From Erwinia sp. OLFS4 (lineage in GTDB: Bacteria; Pseudomonadota; Gammaproteobacteria; Enterobacterales; Enterobacteriaceae): a DNA stretch of 60,235 bases. The translations under genes and the position numbers were made by a program. Position 1 is the stretch's first letter; every line of letters starts with the position of its first letter. Below are positions 21,215 to 30,258 of this stretch, in pieces. The DNA lies in contig NZ_MOMB01000059.1 of NCBI RefSeq assembly GCF_002752165.1, positions 1-60,235 on the forward strand, written 5' to 3'. The notes below the pieces were generated by a model, which was not told the DNA's origin, searched no databases, and saw nothing but the letters and a program-made list of their open reading frames with translations.

Positions 21215-21240
21215 GGTGGCGTCAGCGCAATAACGCCACC
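21215..21240 (+). terminator. hairpin after yegS
   Basis: A perfect 8-bp stem (GGTGGCGT at 21215-21222, ACGCCACC at 21233-21240) starts 14 bp after the yegS stop. There is no T-run after it, so it may only stabilise the mRNA end. Confidence 0.4.
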
Positions 21241-21304
21241 GTTGCCAGACGCCTGCCTTCCCTTAACCTTCTGTGATTTTTCGGCACTGAGCCGTGACAA
21301 CCTT

Positions 21305-21320
21305 TGTGATCGCGATCGGA
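21305..21320 (+). promoter_or_regulatory. CRP-like site upstream of the rsp cluster
   Basis: TGTGA-TCGCGA-TCGGA at 21305-21320 matches the left CRP half-site perfectly and 3/5 of the right one. It is about 85 bp upstream of the manD/rspA start. The segment CTTGTATGGTAGTAAG at about 21332-21348 has imperfect dyad symmetry and could be an operator for the GntR regulator encoded at the end of the cluster. Catabolite control of a sugar acid operon is expected. Confidence 0.45.
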
Positions 21321-21401
21321 TAACAACCGCACAATACTTGTATGGTAGTAAGACTAGTTCTACATTTTTGTCATTACTCCTGTCGCCATGGAATCGCCAG
21401 A

Positions 21402-22616
21402 ATGAAAATTGTCAAAGCCGATGTGTTCGTCACCTGCCCGGGGCGTAATTTCGTTACCCTCAAAATCACCACCGACGAGGGGCTTACCGGGATTGGCGAT
21501 GCCACCCTTAACGGCCGCGAACTGGCGGTGGTGTCATACCTGAAAGAGCATCTTTGCCCTCAGCTTATCGGCCGTAATGCCCATCAGATTGAAGATATCT
21601 GGCAGTATTTTTACAAAGGGGCTTACTGGCGTCGCGGGCCGGTAACCATGACCGCCATCTCCGCCATAGACATGGCGCTGTGGGATATTAAAGGTAAAGC
21701 CGCCGGTATGCCGCTGTATCAGCTGCTCGGCGGGGCGTCCCGCAACGGGGTGATGGTTTATTGTCATACCACCGGCCACAGTATTGACGAAGTGCTCGAC
21801 GACTACGCCAGACACAAAGAGCAAGGGTTTAAAGCCATCCGCGTACAGTGCGCTATCCCCGGCATGAAAACCACCTACGGGATGGCGAAAGGGAAAGGAC
21901 TGGCCTATGAACCGGCAACCAAGGGCAGCTGGCCGGAAGAACAAATCTGGTCAAGCGAGAAATATCTCGACTTTACCCCACGTTTATTTGCCGCCGTACG
22001 GGAAAAATTTGGTTTTGACGAACATTTACTGCATGACATGCATCACCGCCTGACGCCGATAGAAGCCGCGCGTTTTGGCAAAAGCGTTGAACCTTATCGC
22101 CTGTTCTGGATGGAAGACCCTACGCCGGCCGAAAATCAGGCCTGCTTTCGCTTAATCCGCCAGCATACCGTGACGCCAATTGCGGTGGGGGAGGTTTTTA
22201 ACAGTATCTGGGACTGTAAACAGCTGATTGAAGAACAGCTAATCGACTATATCCGTACCACCATCACCCATGCCGGCGGCATTACCGCGATGCGGCGCAT
22301 TGCCGATTTTGCCGCACTTTATCAGGTGCGAACCGGTTCGCACGGACCTTCCGATTTATCGCCGGTTTGTCATGCCGCGGCGCTGCATTTTGATCTCTGG
22401 GTGCCCAATTTTGGCGTTCAGGAATATATGGGCTATTCACCACAGATGCTTGAGCTCTTTAATACCCAGTGGCAGTTTGAAAATGGCTATATGCATCCGG
22501 GGGATGCGCCAGGACTGGGGATTGAATTTAATGAAAAACTGGCGGCGAAATATCCTTATGAACCGGCATGTCTGCCGGTTGCCCGGCTGGAAGACGGCAC
22601 TTTATGGAACTGGTAA
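21402..22616 (+). CDS. rspA: D-mannonate dehydratase family enolase-superfamily protein (RspA type)
   Basis: The 404-residue protein has the length and sequence of E. coli RspA and the ManD family, which dehydrate D-mannonate (and sometimes D-gluconate) to 2-keto-3-deoxygluconate. The start [17 protein letters not shown] is at ATG 21402; a longer frame to 21342 is not supported. Enolase-fold metal ligands are visible: Asp about 212 in LHDMHHR, Glu in MEDPTPAE, Glu in [10 protein letters not shown]. The specificity-determining region [20 protein letters not shown] is present. E. coli RspA was first named for starvation sensing, and catalytic efficiency varies widely in the family. It leads a five-gene cluster with rspB, a transporter, a mannitol dehydrogenase-type reductase and a GntR regulator. 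Confidence 0.93.
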   Translation: MKIVKADVFVTCPGRNFVTLKITTDEGLTGIGDATLNGRELAVVSYLKEHLCPQLIGRNAHQIEDIWQYFYKGAYWRRGPVTMTAISAIDMALWDIKGKAAGMPLYQLLGGASRNGVMVYCHTTGHSIDEVLDDYARHKEQGFKAIRVQCAIPGMKTTYGMAKGKGLAYEPATKGSWPEEQIWSSEKYLDFTPRLFAAVREKFGFDEHLLHDMHHRLTPIEAARFGKSVEPYRLFWMEDPTPAENQACFRLIRQHTVTPIAVGEVFNSIWDCKQLIEEQLIDYIRTTITHAGGITAMRRIADFAALYQVRTGSHGPSDLSPVCHAAALHFDLWVPNFGVQEYMGYSPQMLELFNTQWQFENGYMHPGDAPGLGIEFNEKLAAKYPYEPACLPVARLEDGTLWNW

Positions 22617-22631
22617 TCGCAAGGAGTGATG

Positions 22632-23639
22632 ATGAAAAGCGTAGTCATTGAACAGCCAGAACAGCTTACGATAGTTCAACGCTCGCTGCCGCAACCTGCG
22701 GCCGGCGAAGTGAGAGTCAAAATAAAATACGCCAGTATTTGCGGCTCGGACGTCCATATCTGGCACGGACATAATCCGTTCGCCAGATACCCGCGGGTCA
22801 TCGGCCATGAATTCTTTGGCATTATTGACGCAGTTGGCGCTAGGGTCGATGCAACCCGACTCGGTATGCGTGTCGCGGTTGATCCGGTGGTCAGCTGCGG
22901 CCACTGCTACCCCTGCTCCGTCGGCCGACCAAACGTTTGCAGTCAACTGCAGGTAATTGGCGTACACCGTGATGGCGGTTTCAGCGAATATGCCGTGGTG
23001 CCCGATGCCAATGCCTGGCGCCTGCCACAGCAGATTGACGATCGGGTGGCGAGCCTGGTTGAACCCTTTACCATTGCAGCCAATATCTGTGCGTTTGTCC
23101 AGCCCCAGCCCGATGACATTGCGCTGGTGTATGGCGCTGGCCCGATGGGACTGACCGCCATCCAGGTGCTAAAAGGGGTATACGGTGTGAAACAGGTTAT
23201 CGTTGCCGATCGCATCGATCAACGTCTGCAAATGGCCAGCGATAGCGGCGCAGACTTAATCCTTAATAATAGTGAAATCACGCTGGCAGAACAGCTTGGT
23301 AGCATTCAGCCGACGCTGATTATTGATGCCGCCTGCCACCCCGCCATTCTGGCTGAGGCGGCCGCGCTGGCCTCACCGGCCGGACGCATCGGTCTGCTAG
23401 GGTTTTCAGCTGCCCCCTGTTCTATCACCCAACAAAGCCTGACCAGCAAAGAGCTTTCCATTTTTACCTCAAGGTTAAACAGTCGCCGCTTTCCACAAGT
23501 TATTCGCTGGATGGCCGAGGGGAAAATTCAGCCACAGAAGCTGGTAACCCACTATATCCCGTTAGCTGAAATTGAACGGGCTATGACCCTGTTTGAAAGC
23601 GATCCGCAGGCGTGCTGCAAGGTTATTCTGGCGATTTAG
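22632..23639 (+). CDS. rspB: zinc-type alcohol dehydrogenase (RspB type)
   Basis: A 335-residue medium-chain dehydrogenase closely resembling E. coli RspB. The start is taken at ATG 22632 (MKSVVIEQPEQL, as in RspB), 5 bp after Shine-Dalgarno AAGGAG at 22621-22626; two in-frame codons upstream, GTG 22626 and ATG 22629, are less well spaced. Catalytic zinc residues are in ASICGSDVHIW and GHEF, structural zinc cysteines in SCGHCYPCSVGRPNVC, and the Rossmann motif in VYGAGPMGLTAIQV. It probably oxidises a sugar acid or polyol; the exact substrate is unknown. It starts 16 bp after rspA. Confidence 0.92.
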   Translation: MKSVVIEQPEQLTIVQRSLPQPAAGEVRVKIKYASICGSDVHIWHGHNPFARYPRVIGHEFFGIIDAVGARVDATRLGMRVAVDPVVSCGHCYPCSVGRPNVCSQLQVIGVHRDGGFSEYAVVPDANAWRLPQQIDDRVASLVEPFTIAANICAFVQPQPDDIALVYGAGPMGLTAIQVLKGVYGVKQVIVADRIDQRLQMASDSGADLILNNSEITLAEQLGSIQPTLIIDAACHPAILAEAAALASPAGRIGLLGFSAAPCSITQQSLTSKELSIFTSRLNSRRFPQVIRWMAEGKIQPQKLVTHYIPLAEIERAMTLFESDPQACCKVILAI

Positions 23640-23730
23640 TCACCAGCACCGCAGCACCAGGAGGCAAAACGGGCACCCTCAATGCCGCCTCGCCTCCCCC
23701 TACAGCAATAAATATAACAACGGAGTGACT

Positions 23731-25014
23731 ATGCTTAAGAATCTGCGCTGGACCCTCGTTCTGCTGCTGTTTCTGGTCTATATGATCAACTATCTCGACC
23801 GCGTGGCGCTTTCCCTCACCGTGCCGATGATAGAAAAAGACCTGATGCTTAATGCCGCCCAGTTCGGCATGATTTTCGGCAGCTTCTTTTTTGGTTATGC
23901 CCTGTTCAATTTTCTCGGCGGGCTGGCCACCGACAGGTTCGGCCCCACCCTGGTGATGGGGCTGGCTGTCGGTTTGTGGTCGCTATTTTGCGGTCTGACT
24001 GCCATTGCCAGCGGATTCTGGTCAATGCTTATTTTGCGGGTGCTGTTCGGCATGGCGGAAGGTCCGATTTGCGCCTCAGCCAATAAAGCAATTAACGGCT
24101 GGTTTCCTAAAAAACAGGCCGCCACCGCCATGGGACTGCTGAGCGCCGGATCGCCACTGGGCGGGGCGGTGGCCGGGCCGCTTATTGGCTGGATGGCACT
24201 GGCCTTTGGCTGGCGGCTGGCATTTGTCATCATTTGCACTATCGGCATCCTGTGGATGGTTATCTGGTTTTTGCTGGCCGCAGACAGTCCGGAAAAAAGT
24301 CGCCGGGTCAGCGCCGAAGAACGCGCGCTGGTAAACCGCCTGAAAAACCAGCAGCAGGCGCCGGAAGATCGCCTGACCGAGGTCAGACACGGTCTTGGCT
24401 ACTATCTGCGCCAGCCGGTGATTATGGTCACTGCATTTGCTTTCTTTTGTTATAACTACATTCTGTTTTTCTTTCTTAGCTGGTTCCCGGCATATCTGGT
24501 TCAGGCTCACCACCTCGACATTAAATCCATGAGCTTAACCACGGTTATCCCATGGATTGTTGGCTTCGTCGGCCTCGCCCTCGGCGGCTGGATTTCCGAT
24601 AAAATCTTTCATATTACGGGCAAATTGCTGCTGTCACGCAAAATCGTACTGGTGGTTTCACTGCTCGCTGCCGCCCTTTGCGTGGCGCTGGCCGGTAACG
24701 TACAGGGTGTAGGTTCCGCCGTAGCCCTGATGTCAATCTCTATCTTCTTTTTGTACATTACCGGTGCCATCTACTGGGCAATTATTCAGGATGTCGTCCA
24801 TGCCTCACGGGTAGGCGGCGTCAGCGGTTTTATTCACCTCATCGGCAGCCTTTCCGGCATAATCGGTCCGATTGTCACCGGTTTTCTTGTACAGCGCACC
24901 GGTCACTTTAACAGCGCTTTTCTGCTGGCGGGAGTTGTCGCCGCGTTGGGCGCACTGCTGGTGTTATGGGTGATAAAAACGCCAAAAACCGATAACAACC
25001 CGGTTTCCGCCTGA
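23731..25014 (+). CDS. MFS sugar acid transporter (YdfJ/ACS family)
   Basis: The 427-residue, roughly 12-helix protein belongs to the anion:cation symporter group of the major facilitators, which includes hexuronate and glucarate carriers. The start is ATG 23731 (MLKNLRWTLVLLLFLVYMIN) with GGAG 9 bp upstream. The family signature is visible in INYLDRVALSLTVPMIEKDL (helix 1) and in GLATDRFGPTLVMG (motif A). Its position after rspB and before the YdfI-like reductase equals the E. coli ydfJ gene, which is disrupted in K-12. I infer import of mannonate or a related aldonate. Confidence 0.88.
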   Translation: MLKNLRWTLVLLLFLVYMINYLDRVALSLTVPMIEKDLMLNAAQFGMIFGSFFFGYALFNFLGGLATDRFGPTLVMGLAVGLWSLFCGLTAIASGFWSMLILRVLFGMAEGPICASANKAINGWFPKKQAATAMGLLSAGSPLGGAVAGPLIGWMALAFGWRLAFVIICTIGILWMVIWFLLAADSPEKSRRVSAEERALVNRLKNQQQAPEDRLTEVRHGLGYYLRQPVIMVTAFAFFCYNYILFFFLSWFPAYLVQAHHLDIKSMSLTTVIPWIVGFVGLALGGWISDKIFHITGKLLLSRKIVLVVSLLAAALCVALAGNVQGVGSAVALMSISIFFLYITGAIYWAIIQDVVHASRVGGVSGFIHLIGSLSGIIGPIVTGFLVQRTGHFNSAFLLAGVVAALGALLVLWVIKTPKTDNNPVSA

Positions 25015-25062
25015 TGCATGCGGGCGCCATAACGGCGTCCGCCAGCAACCATAAGGACGCTT

Positions 25063-26532
25063 ATGCTGACACTTTCCGCGCTGAAAAACAGCGTAATCAC
25101 ACCTGATTACGACCGCAACCGGCTGCGCACCCGGATGGTTCATATTGGCTTTGGGGCCTTTCATCGTGCTCATCAGGCATTATGTGCTGACACGCTGGCG
25201 CGCAACCATGGCAGCGACTGGGGCTACTGCGAGATCAACCTTCACCGGGGAGAACTTATTCACGCCCTGAATGCACAGCATGGCCTTTACAGCGTGGCAG
25301 AAATGGCAGGAGATTGCCTTTCACTGCGCGTGGTTGGTGTGATTAAACAGGGTATCCATGCCGCTGCGGCAGAGATAACAACAGCGCTTGAGGCGCTGTG
25401 CCAGCCGGAGGTCGCGATCGTTTCCATCACGGTGACGGAAAAAGGCTATTGCCATTATCCGGCCAGCGGGCAACTCAATCCAGACCATCCGGATATCATT
25501 CACGACCTGGCTAATCCGCACTCGCCCCGCTCTTTACCCGGCATATTACTGGCCGCTATTGGTCTGCGTCGCCAGCGTGGGCTGGCCCCTTTCAGCATCA
25601 TGTCCTGCGATAACATGCCGGAAAACGGACGGGTCACCCGGCAGGTGGTCTGCGGGCTGGCCCGCTTGCAGGATCAGGCATTAGCGGAGTGGATTAGCAG
25701 CAAAGTGGCTTTTCCTTCCACCATGGTGGATCGCATTGTCCCGGCAATGAATGCTGAAAGCCATCAGATGGTGCGTCAGCACCTGGGCTGTGACGATCCG
25801 GTGGCCGTGGTGTGTGAACCCTTTTTTCAATGGGTGATCGAAGATAACTTTGTCAGCGGACGTCCCTGCTGGGAAAAGGCCGGTGCACAGTTAGTGGCCG
25901 ACGTGCTGCCCTATGAGGAAATGAAACTACGCATGCTCAACGGTAGCCACTCATTTCTTGCCTATCTCGGCTATCTCGCCGGATACGAACACATCAGTGA
26001 CTGCATGACCGATGCCAGTTTACGTCAGGCCACCCGTGAGCTGATGCTGGCAGAGCAAGCCCCGACGCTAAAGATTAAAGGTGTTGACCTGACCGCCTAT
26101 GCTGACGCCCTGCTTGCCCGCTATCAAAACCACGCGCTGCGCCACCGTACCGAGCAGATTGCGACAGACGGCACGCAGAAACTGCCGCAGCGCTGGCTGG
26201 AGAGTATTCGCTGGCATCTGCGGCAGGGTAGCGATTTTACGCTACTGGCACTGGGGGTAGCGGGCTGGATGCGCTACGCCGGCGGTATCAACGAACAGGG
26301 TGAGAAGATTGCGCTGCGCGACCCGCTGGCCGCTGAGCTGGCGCAGCGTGTTGCCAGCACAGCACAGGGACCAGCACGGGTCACGGCATTGCTCGGTTTG
26401 CAGGCCGTTTTTGCAGAGGATTTGCCGCGCAATCCGCTGTTTGTTGCTCGCGTGACGGACTGTTACCAGCAGCTGCTTACTCTGGGGGCGCGGCAAACGG
26501 TGCAGCGGCTGATTCAGCACCGCCAGCGCTGA
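25063..26532 (+). CDS. mannitol dehydrogenase family oxidoreductase (YdfI-like)
   Basis: The 489-residue protein belongs to the polyol-specific long-chain dehydrogenase family that includes mannitol dehydrogenase, fructuronate reductase (UxuB) and YdfI. The N-terminal nucleotide-binding segment MVHIGFGAFHRAHQALC and the family signature with catalytic Lys (YEEMKLRMLNGSHSFLAYLG, about residues 285-304) are intact. Next to a mannonate dehydratase it most likely interconverts D-mannonate and D-fructuronate, which would connect fructuronate to 2-keto-3-deoxygluconate. It lies 48 bp after the MFS gene, so probably the same transcript. Confidence 0.9.
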   Translation: MLTLSALKNSVITPDYDRNRLRTRMVHIGFGAFHRAHQALCADTLARNHGSDWGYCEINLHRGELIHALNAQHGLYSVAEMAGDCLSLRVVGVIKQGIHAAAAEITTALEALCQPEVAIVSITVTEKGYCHYPASGQLNPDHPDIIHDLANPHSPRSLPGILLAAIGLRRQRGLAPFSIMSCDNMPENGRVTRQVVCGLARLQDQALAEWISSKVAFPSTMVDRIVPAMNAESHQMVRQHLGCDDPVAVVCEPFFQWVIEDNFVSGRPCWEKAGAQLVADVLPYEEMKLRMLNGSHSFLAYLGYLAGYEHISDCMTDASLRQATRELMLAEQAPTLKIKGVDLTAYADALLARYQNHALRHRTEQIATDGTQKLPQRWLESIRWHLRQGSDFTLLALGVAGWMRYAGGINEQGEKIALRDPLAAELAQRVASTAQGPARVTALLGLQAVFAEDLPRNPLFVARVTDCYQQLLTLGARQTVQRLIQHRQR

Positions 26533-26620
26533 TATCACGTTTGCGACGGAAAGCGCTGGCACAACCCCAGGCAGCTGTTTAGACTGTCTTCTGCCTGCGG
26601 ATGTTAACCGGAAAATACTC

Positions 26621-27307
26621 ATGTCCATCGCCTACAACTTCACGGCCTGTGAGCCAGTCAATCAGCAGATTTACCGGCTTTTGCGTCAGGATATCGTCAC
26701 CTGCGCAATTCATCCCGGTTCGTTGTTGTCGGAAAAAGAAGTCTCCAGCCGTTTTAACGTATCGCGTCAGCCGGTACGCGAAGCCTTTATTAAGCTGGCT
26801 GAAAGCGGACTGGTGCAGATACTGCCCCAGCGCGGTACCTTTGTACGTAAAATATCTGCCCGCCAGGTTGCTGACGGACGCTTTATTCGTGAAGCGGTGG
26901 AAAGCGCCGTGGTACGTCGTGCGGCACGTGAAGCTTCGCCACAGGCGTTAAATCAGCTGGCACATAATCTTGAATTGCAGCAACTGGCCGCTGCACGCCA
27001 GGACAGCCAGCGTTTTTTATTGCTCGACGATGAATTTCACCGGCTGATTGCGCAAAGTATTCACTGCGAACTGGCCTGGGAAACGGTAGAAAATATAAAA
27101 GCCACTATGGACCGGGTACGTTTTCTCACCCTGAGCGAGGTCTCGCCGCCACATAGTCTGATCCAGCAACATGAGAAAATCTACCAGGCGTTGCTAGCAC
27201 GTGACGTCGATGCCGCTGAACAGGCGATTCAGACACATTTGCAGGCGATTATTTTTTCCATCACCCCGGTTGCCGAACGCAATGCCAGCTGGTTTGATGA
27301 ATTCTGA
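26621..27307 (+). CDS. rspR: GntR-family (FCD) transcriptional regulator RspR
   Basis: The 228-residue protein has the same length as E. coli RspR (YdfH), the repressor of rspAB. An N-terminal winged helix-turn-helix carries LSEKEVSSRFNVSRQPVREAFIKLAE (residues about 37-62), nearly identical to E. coli, and the FCD effector-binding domain has the metal-binding Asp/His pattern (LLDDEFHRLIAQ and HEKIYQALLARDVDAAEQAIQTHL). It closes the rspA-rspB-MFS-YdfI cluster in the same direction, 88 bp after it, and probably represses the promoter ahead of rspA until a sugar acid binds. Confidence 0.9.
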   Translation: MSIAYNFTACEPVNQQIYRLLRQDIVTCAIHPGSLLSEKEVSSRFNVSRQPVREAFIKLAESGLVQILPQRGTFVRKISARQVADGRFIREAVESAVVRRAAREASPQALNQLAHNLELQQLAAARQDSQRFLLLDDEFHRLIAQSIHCELAWETVENIKATMDRVRFLTLSEVSPPHSLIQQHEKIYQALLARDVDAAEQAIQTHLQAIIFSITPVAERNASWFDEF

Positions 27308-27313
27308 CGCGCA

Positions 27314-27338
27314 GCCGGGGAAGCAGAAACCCCCCGGC
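27314..27338. terminator. hairpin between convergent rspR and fbaB
   Basis: A 7-bp perfect stem (GCCGGGG at 27314-27320, CCCCGGC at 27332-27338) occupies the 40-bp space between the convergent stops. There is no T-run in either direction, so termination is only possible, not shown. Confidence 0.3.
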
Positions 27339-27347
27339 GGCGGCCCG

Positions 27348-28400
27348 TCAGGCTATGGTAACCTTTTTGTCGAGGTAGACATCCTGCACCGCATTAATCA
27401 GCGCTACCCCCTCTTTCAGTGATTTTTTAAACGCCTTACGCCCCAGGATCAGCCCCATCCCCCCGGCCCGTTTGTTAATGACCGCGGTGCGCACCGCATC
27501 AGCCAGGTCGGTATCCCCACCCGCCGCGCCGCCTGAATTGATTAATCCGGCACGCCCCATATAACAGTTAGCCAGCTGATAACGCACGAGATCAATCGGA
27601 TTGTCGCTGGTCAGCTTGCTATACACTTTCTCGTCGGTATAACCAAAATTCACCGCCTTATAGCCGCCGTTGTTCTCAGCCATTTTCTGCTTAACAATAT
27701 CGGCGCCGATGGTGGCTGCCAGATGGTTAGCCTGCCCGGTCAGGTCAGCGCTGGCATGATAATCAACACCCTGTTTTTTAAAGTCATTATTGCGCAGATA
27801 AGCCCAGAGTACCGTCACCATACCCAGTTCGTGGGCACGTTCAAATGCCAGCGAAATTTCTTCAAGCTGGCGGCGTGACTGTTCGGAACCAAAATAGATA
27901 GTGGCGCCTACCGCGACGGCACCGAGGTTGAACGCCTGTTCGACGCTGGCATACAGAGTTTGATCATACTGGGTCGGATAACTCAGGGTTTCGTTGTGAT
28001 TGAGCTTTACCATAAAGGGAATTTTATGGGCATAGCGCCGGGAAACGGAAGCCAGCACGCCATAAGTTGACGCCACACAGTTACAGCCCGCTTCAATCGC
28101 CAGCTCGACGATATTTTTAGGGTCAAAATAGCGCGGATTGGCGGCAAAAGACGCCCCTGCAGAGTGTTCAACGCCTTGATCCACCGGTAAAATAGAGAGA
28201 TAACCGCTGCCGGCCAGCCGGCCGGTATTGTACAACGTTTGCATATTACGCAACACGGCAGGGGAACGGTTGTTATCAATCATGACCCGATCAACATAAT
28301 CCGCGCCCGGTAAATACAGGCTATCCGCTGGAATGGTCATGCAGCGATGTTGCAAAAGTGAATCTGCATCTTTGCCCAATAACTGTACGATGTCCGTCAT
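27348..28400 (-). CDS. fbaB: class I (DhnA-type) fructose-bisphosphate aldolase
   Basis: FbaB cleaves fructose-1,6-bisphosphate to triose phosphates through a Schiff-base lysine and is used mainly in gluconeogenic growth in E. coli. The 350-residue product matches the E. coli length exactly, with start [20 protein letters not shown] at 28400 and Shine-Dalgarno AGGAGCGAGC just upstream; a longer frame to 28541 is rejected. Conserved segments include [35 protein letters not shown], the lysine-bearing [15 protein letters not shown] and NSGGAAGG phosphate site. It follows thiD by 141 bp on the same strand but has a promoter-like region of its own. Confidence 0.97.
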   Translation of the reverse strand: MTDIVQLLGKDADSLLQHRCMTIPADSLYLPGADYVDRVMIDNNRSPAVLRNMQTLYNTGRLAGSGYLSILPVDQGVEHSAGASFAANPRYFDPKNIVELAIEAGCNCVASTYGVLASVSRRYAHKIPFMVKLNHNETLSYPTQYDQTLYASVEQAFNLGAVAVGATIYFGSEQSRRQLEEISLAFERAHELGMVTVLWAYLRNNDFKKQGVDYHASADLTGQANHLAATIGADIVKQKMAENNGGYKAVNFGYTDEKVYSKLTSDNPIDLVRYQLANCYMGRAGLINSGGAAGGDTDLADAVRTAVINKRAGGMGLILGRKAFKKSLKEGVALINAVQDVYLDKKVTIA

Positions 28401-28445
28401 GCTCGCTCCTGTTGAGTAGATAGCCGCCATGCGGCCGTGATGTCT

Positions 28446-28485
28446 GTATAACAAACGCCCTCTATCCTGCACGTAAATCGCCTCA
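28446..28485 (-). promoter_or_regulatory. candidate fbaB promoter with Cra-like site
   Basis: On the minus strand TGAGGCGATTTA (28485-28474) resembles the Cra consensus TGAANCGNTNNA with one mismatch in the fixed positions. A -10-like TTATAC lies at 28451-28446. FbaB is a known Cra-activated gene in E. coli. The -35 is weak, which would fit an activated promoter. Confidence 0.35.
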
Positions 28486-28541
28486 GCTGGCAAATTGCTG
28501 ACACCATTTTTCAGAACCGCCCTGGGAATCCGCCGGGGCAT

Positions 28542-29342
28542 TTACCACCACTGATAAAAATGGTGCACCGGTCCGTTTCCCGTACCAACAGCCAGGCGGT
28601 CAGCCTGTTGCAATGCGCCCTGCAGCCACTGCTTTGCTGCCTGCACCGTTGCCGGCCAGTCGTCGTGGCGCGGTCTCAGCGCAGCAAGGGCGGCAGAGAG
28701 CGTACAGCCGGTACCGTGGGTATTTTTTGTCGCAATCCGGGGGGCGCTAAAGCGCCACTCACCCTGCGCTGTCAGCAACCAGTCCGGACTCTCATCGTCA
28801 GATAAATGCCCCCCCTTCATTAGCACCGCCTGACAACCCCCAGCCAGCAATTTACGTCCCTGCAATAACAGGGCATGTTCATCCCGCGCTGGCGCACACT
28901 GCAACAAAGCAGCGGCTTCCGGAATATTAGGGGTGATCAGTGACGCCAGCGGTAATAACCGCGTGCGCAACGCCGTTATGGCTTGCGGTGCCAGCAGGGC
29001 ATCACCACTTTTTGCCAGCATAACCGTATCCAGCACCAGCCAGCGGCAGCGGCGGGTGCGCAAACGGTCAGCGACTTGTTCAATCACCGCCGCATTAGCC
29101 AGCATACCGATTTTTATCGCGTCTATCTGTACATCTGAAAACACCGAATCCAGTTGCGCGCCAATAAATGCCGGATCGACCGGCAGAACTGACTGCACGC
29201 CACGGGTATTTTGCGCCACTAATGCGGTAATCACGCTGCAACCATAAGCGCCGAGAGCCGAAAAGGTTTTCAGGTCCGCCTGAATGCCGGCGCCACCGCT
29301 GGGATCGGTACCGGCAATGGTTAATGCATTAACCCGCATCAT
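28542..29342 (-). CDS. thiD: hydroxymethylpyrimidine kinase / HMP-phosphate kinase
   Basis: ThiD phosphorylates hydroxymethylpyrimidine twice to HMP-PP in thiamine synthesis and salvage. From ATG 29342 the product is 266 residues, like E. coli (266), starting MMRVNALTIAGTDPSGGAG. The ribokinase-fold motifs are complete: GTDPSGGAGIQADLKTFSALGAYG, LDTVMLAKSGD, LITPNIPEAA and the anion-hole KNTHGTGCTLSAALAA near residue 208. The start codon overlaps the thiM stop, so translation is coupled to thiM. As thiM carries a nonsense codon (see 29843-29845), polarity on thiD is possible. Confidence 0.96.
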   Translation of the reverse strand: MMRVNALTIAGTDPSGGAGIQADLKTFSALGAYGCSVITALVAQNTRGVQSVLPVDPAFIGAQLDSVFSDVQIDAIKIGMLANAAVIEQVADRLRTRRCRWLVLDTVMLAKSGDALLAPQAITALRTRLLPLASLITPNIPEAAALLQCAPARDEHALLLQGRKLLAGGCQAVLMKGGHLSDDESPDWLLTAQGEWRFSAPRIATKNTHGTGCTLSAALAALRPRHDDWPATVQAAKQWLQGALQQADRLAVGTGNGPVHHFYQWW

Positions 29343-30133
29343 GGCGTCAGCTCGCGATGACTGAGCTGCCACAGCGCATCAATAAAATCACTGCGAAAGC
29401 TACCGGGACCACGCGCCAGTCGGCGGGCCTGCTCGCCAGCCCGGGCAAATAACCAGCAGGCGCAGGCCAGATTTTCCAGCCGTTCACCAGGCAAACAGGC
29501 AAACGCTGCCACCAGCGCAGAAAGCGCACAGCCGGTCCCCACCACCTGAGTCATCATGGCGTCGCCGCCGCTGACCGACAGGGTCTGTTCCCCATCGCAC
29601 AGGTAATCCTGTACCCCGCTAATCACCACTACAGCCCCACAGGCGCGGGCAAGCCGATGCCCGGCCTCAATGGCCTGAGAAGCCGCATGCTGGCTGTCTA
29701 CGCCGCGACCGCTCACCGGCAGTCCCGCCAGCGCCATAATTTCGGAGGCATTGCCACGGATCGCCGCCGGTCGGTATTCCAGAAGCTGCCGGCAAAAATC
29801 GCTGCGCAGCGACAATACGCCTACCGCCACCGGGTCAAGGGTCTAGGGACGCTGATGCTGGTTGGCAGCAATCACTGCCGCACGCATCGCCTGACCACGC
29901 CGTTGAGTCAGGGTGCCGACGTTAATCAGCAACCCACTGGCCACAGCGCTGAACTCTGCCGCCTCCTGCGGATCAATCACCATGGCCGGTGAGGCGCCTG
30001 CCGCCAGTAACACATTGGCGGTGAACCCCTGTACCACGTCATTGGTCATGCAGTGAACTAAAGGTGCAGACTGTGAGAACTGCGTCAAAATGCGGGTAGT
30101 TTGTTGATCCCGCAACAACGTTGGCTGGTTCAT
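29339..30133 (-). pseudogene. thiM: hydroxyethylthiazole kinase with in-frame amber codon
   Basis: ThiM phosphorylates hydroxyethylthiazole in thiamine salvage. The frame starts at ATG 30133 ([14 protein letters not shown], Shine-Dalgarno GGGAG) and would give about 264 residues (E. coli 262). After NQHQRP, at about residue 97, there is a TAG (29845-29843), and the same frame continues straight on with TLDPVAVGVLSLRSD to the proper end. E. coli has a Trp between P and TLDPVAVG at this place, so one G-to-A change (TGG to TAG) explains the stop. The fragment after it keeps PAAIRGNASEIMALAG and the catalytic VVGTGCALSALVAAF. No other damage is seen, so the mutation looks recent, or it could be a sequencing error. 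Confidence 0.9.
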
Positions 30134-30180
30134 ATATTCTCCCAACCGGCTATAAAGAAGTGATACCGGTCAGGCATCTG

Positions 30181-30258
30181 ACTTCCCTACGCTGGCATTA
30201 TCCAGATCAGGTAATACGGGTTTGTCTCAGCCTTCACAAAGAAGGGCACCCCGAGTCA
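30181..30258 (-). promoter_or_regulatory. TPP riboswitch (THI element) upstream of thiM
   Basis: Read on the minus strand, the segment contains CTCGGGGTGCCC, GGCTGAGACAAACCCG, ACCTGATCTGGATAATGCCA and GCGTAGGGAAGT, the conserved blocks of the thiamine pyrophosphate aptamer in order. It is 48 bp ahead of the thiM start. In E. coli thiM the bound riboswitch hides the ribosome binding site and promotes Rho-dependent termination, so thiM-thiD is shut down when TPP is plentiful. Confidence 0.95.

Noticed and set aside
29339-29830. A separate 163-residue gene downstream of a short 100-residue one in the thi region
   Set aside because: Both are in the same frame and together form one ThiM protein split by a single TAG, so they are listed as one pseudogene.
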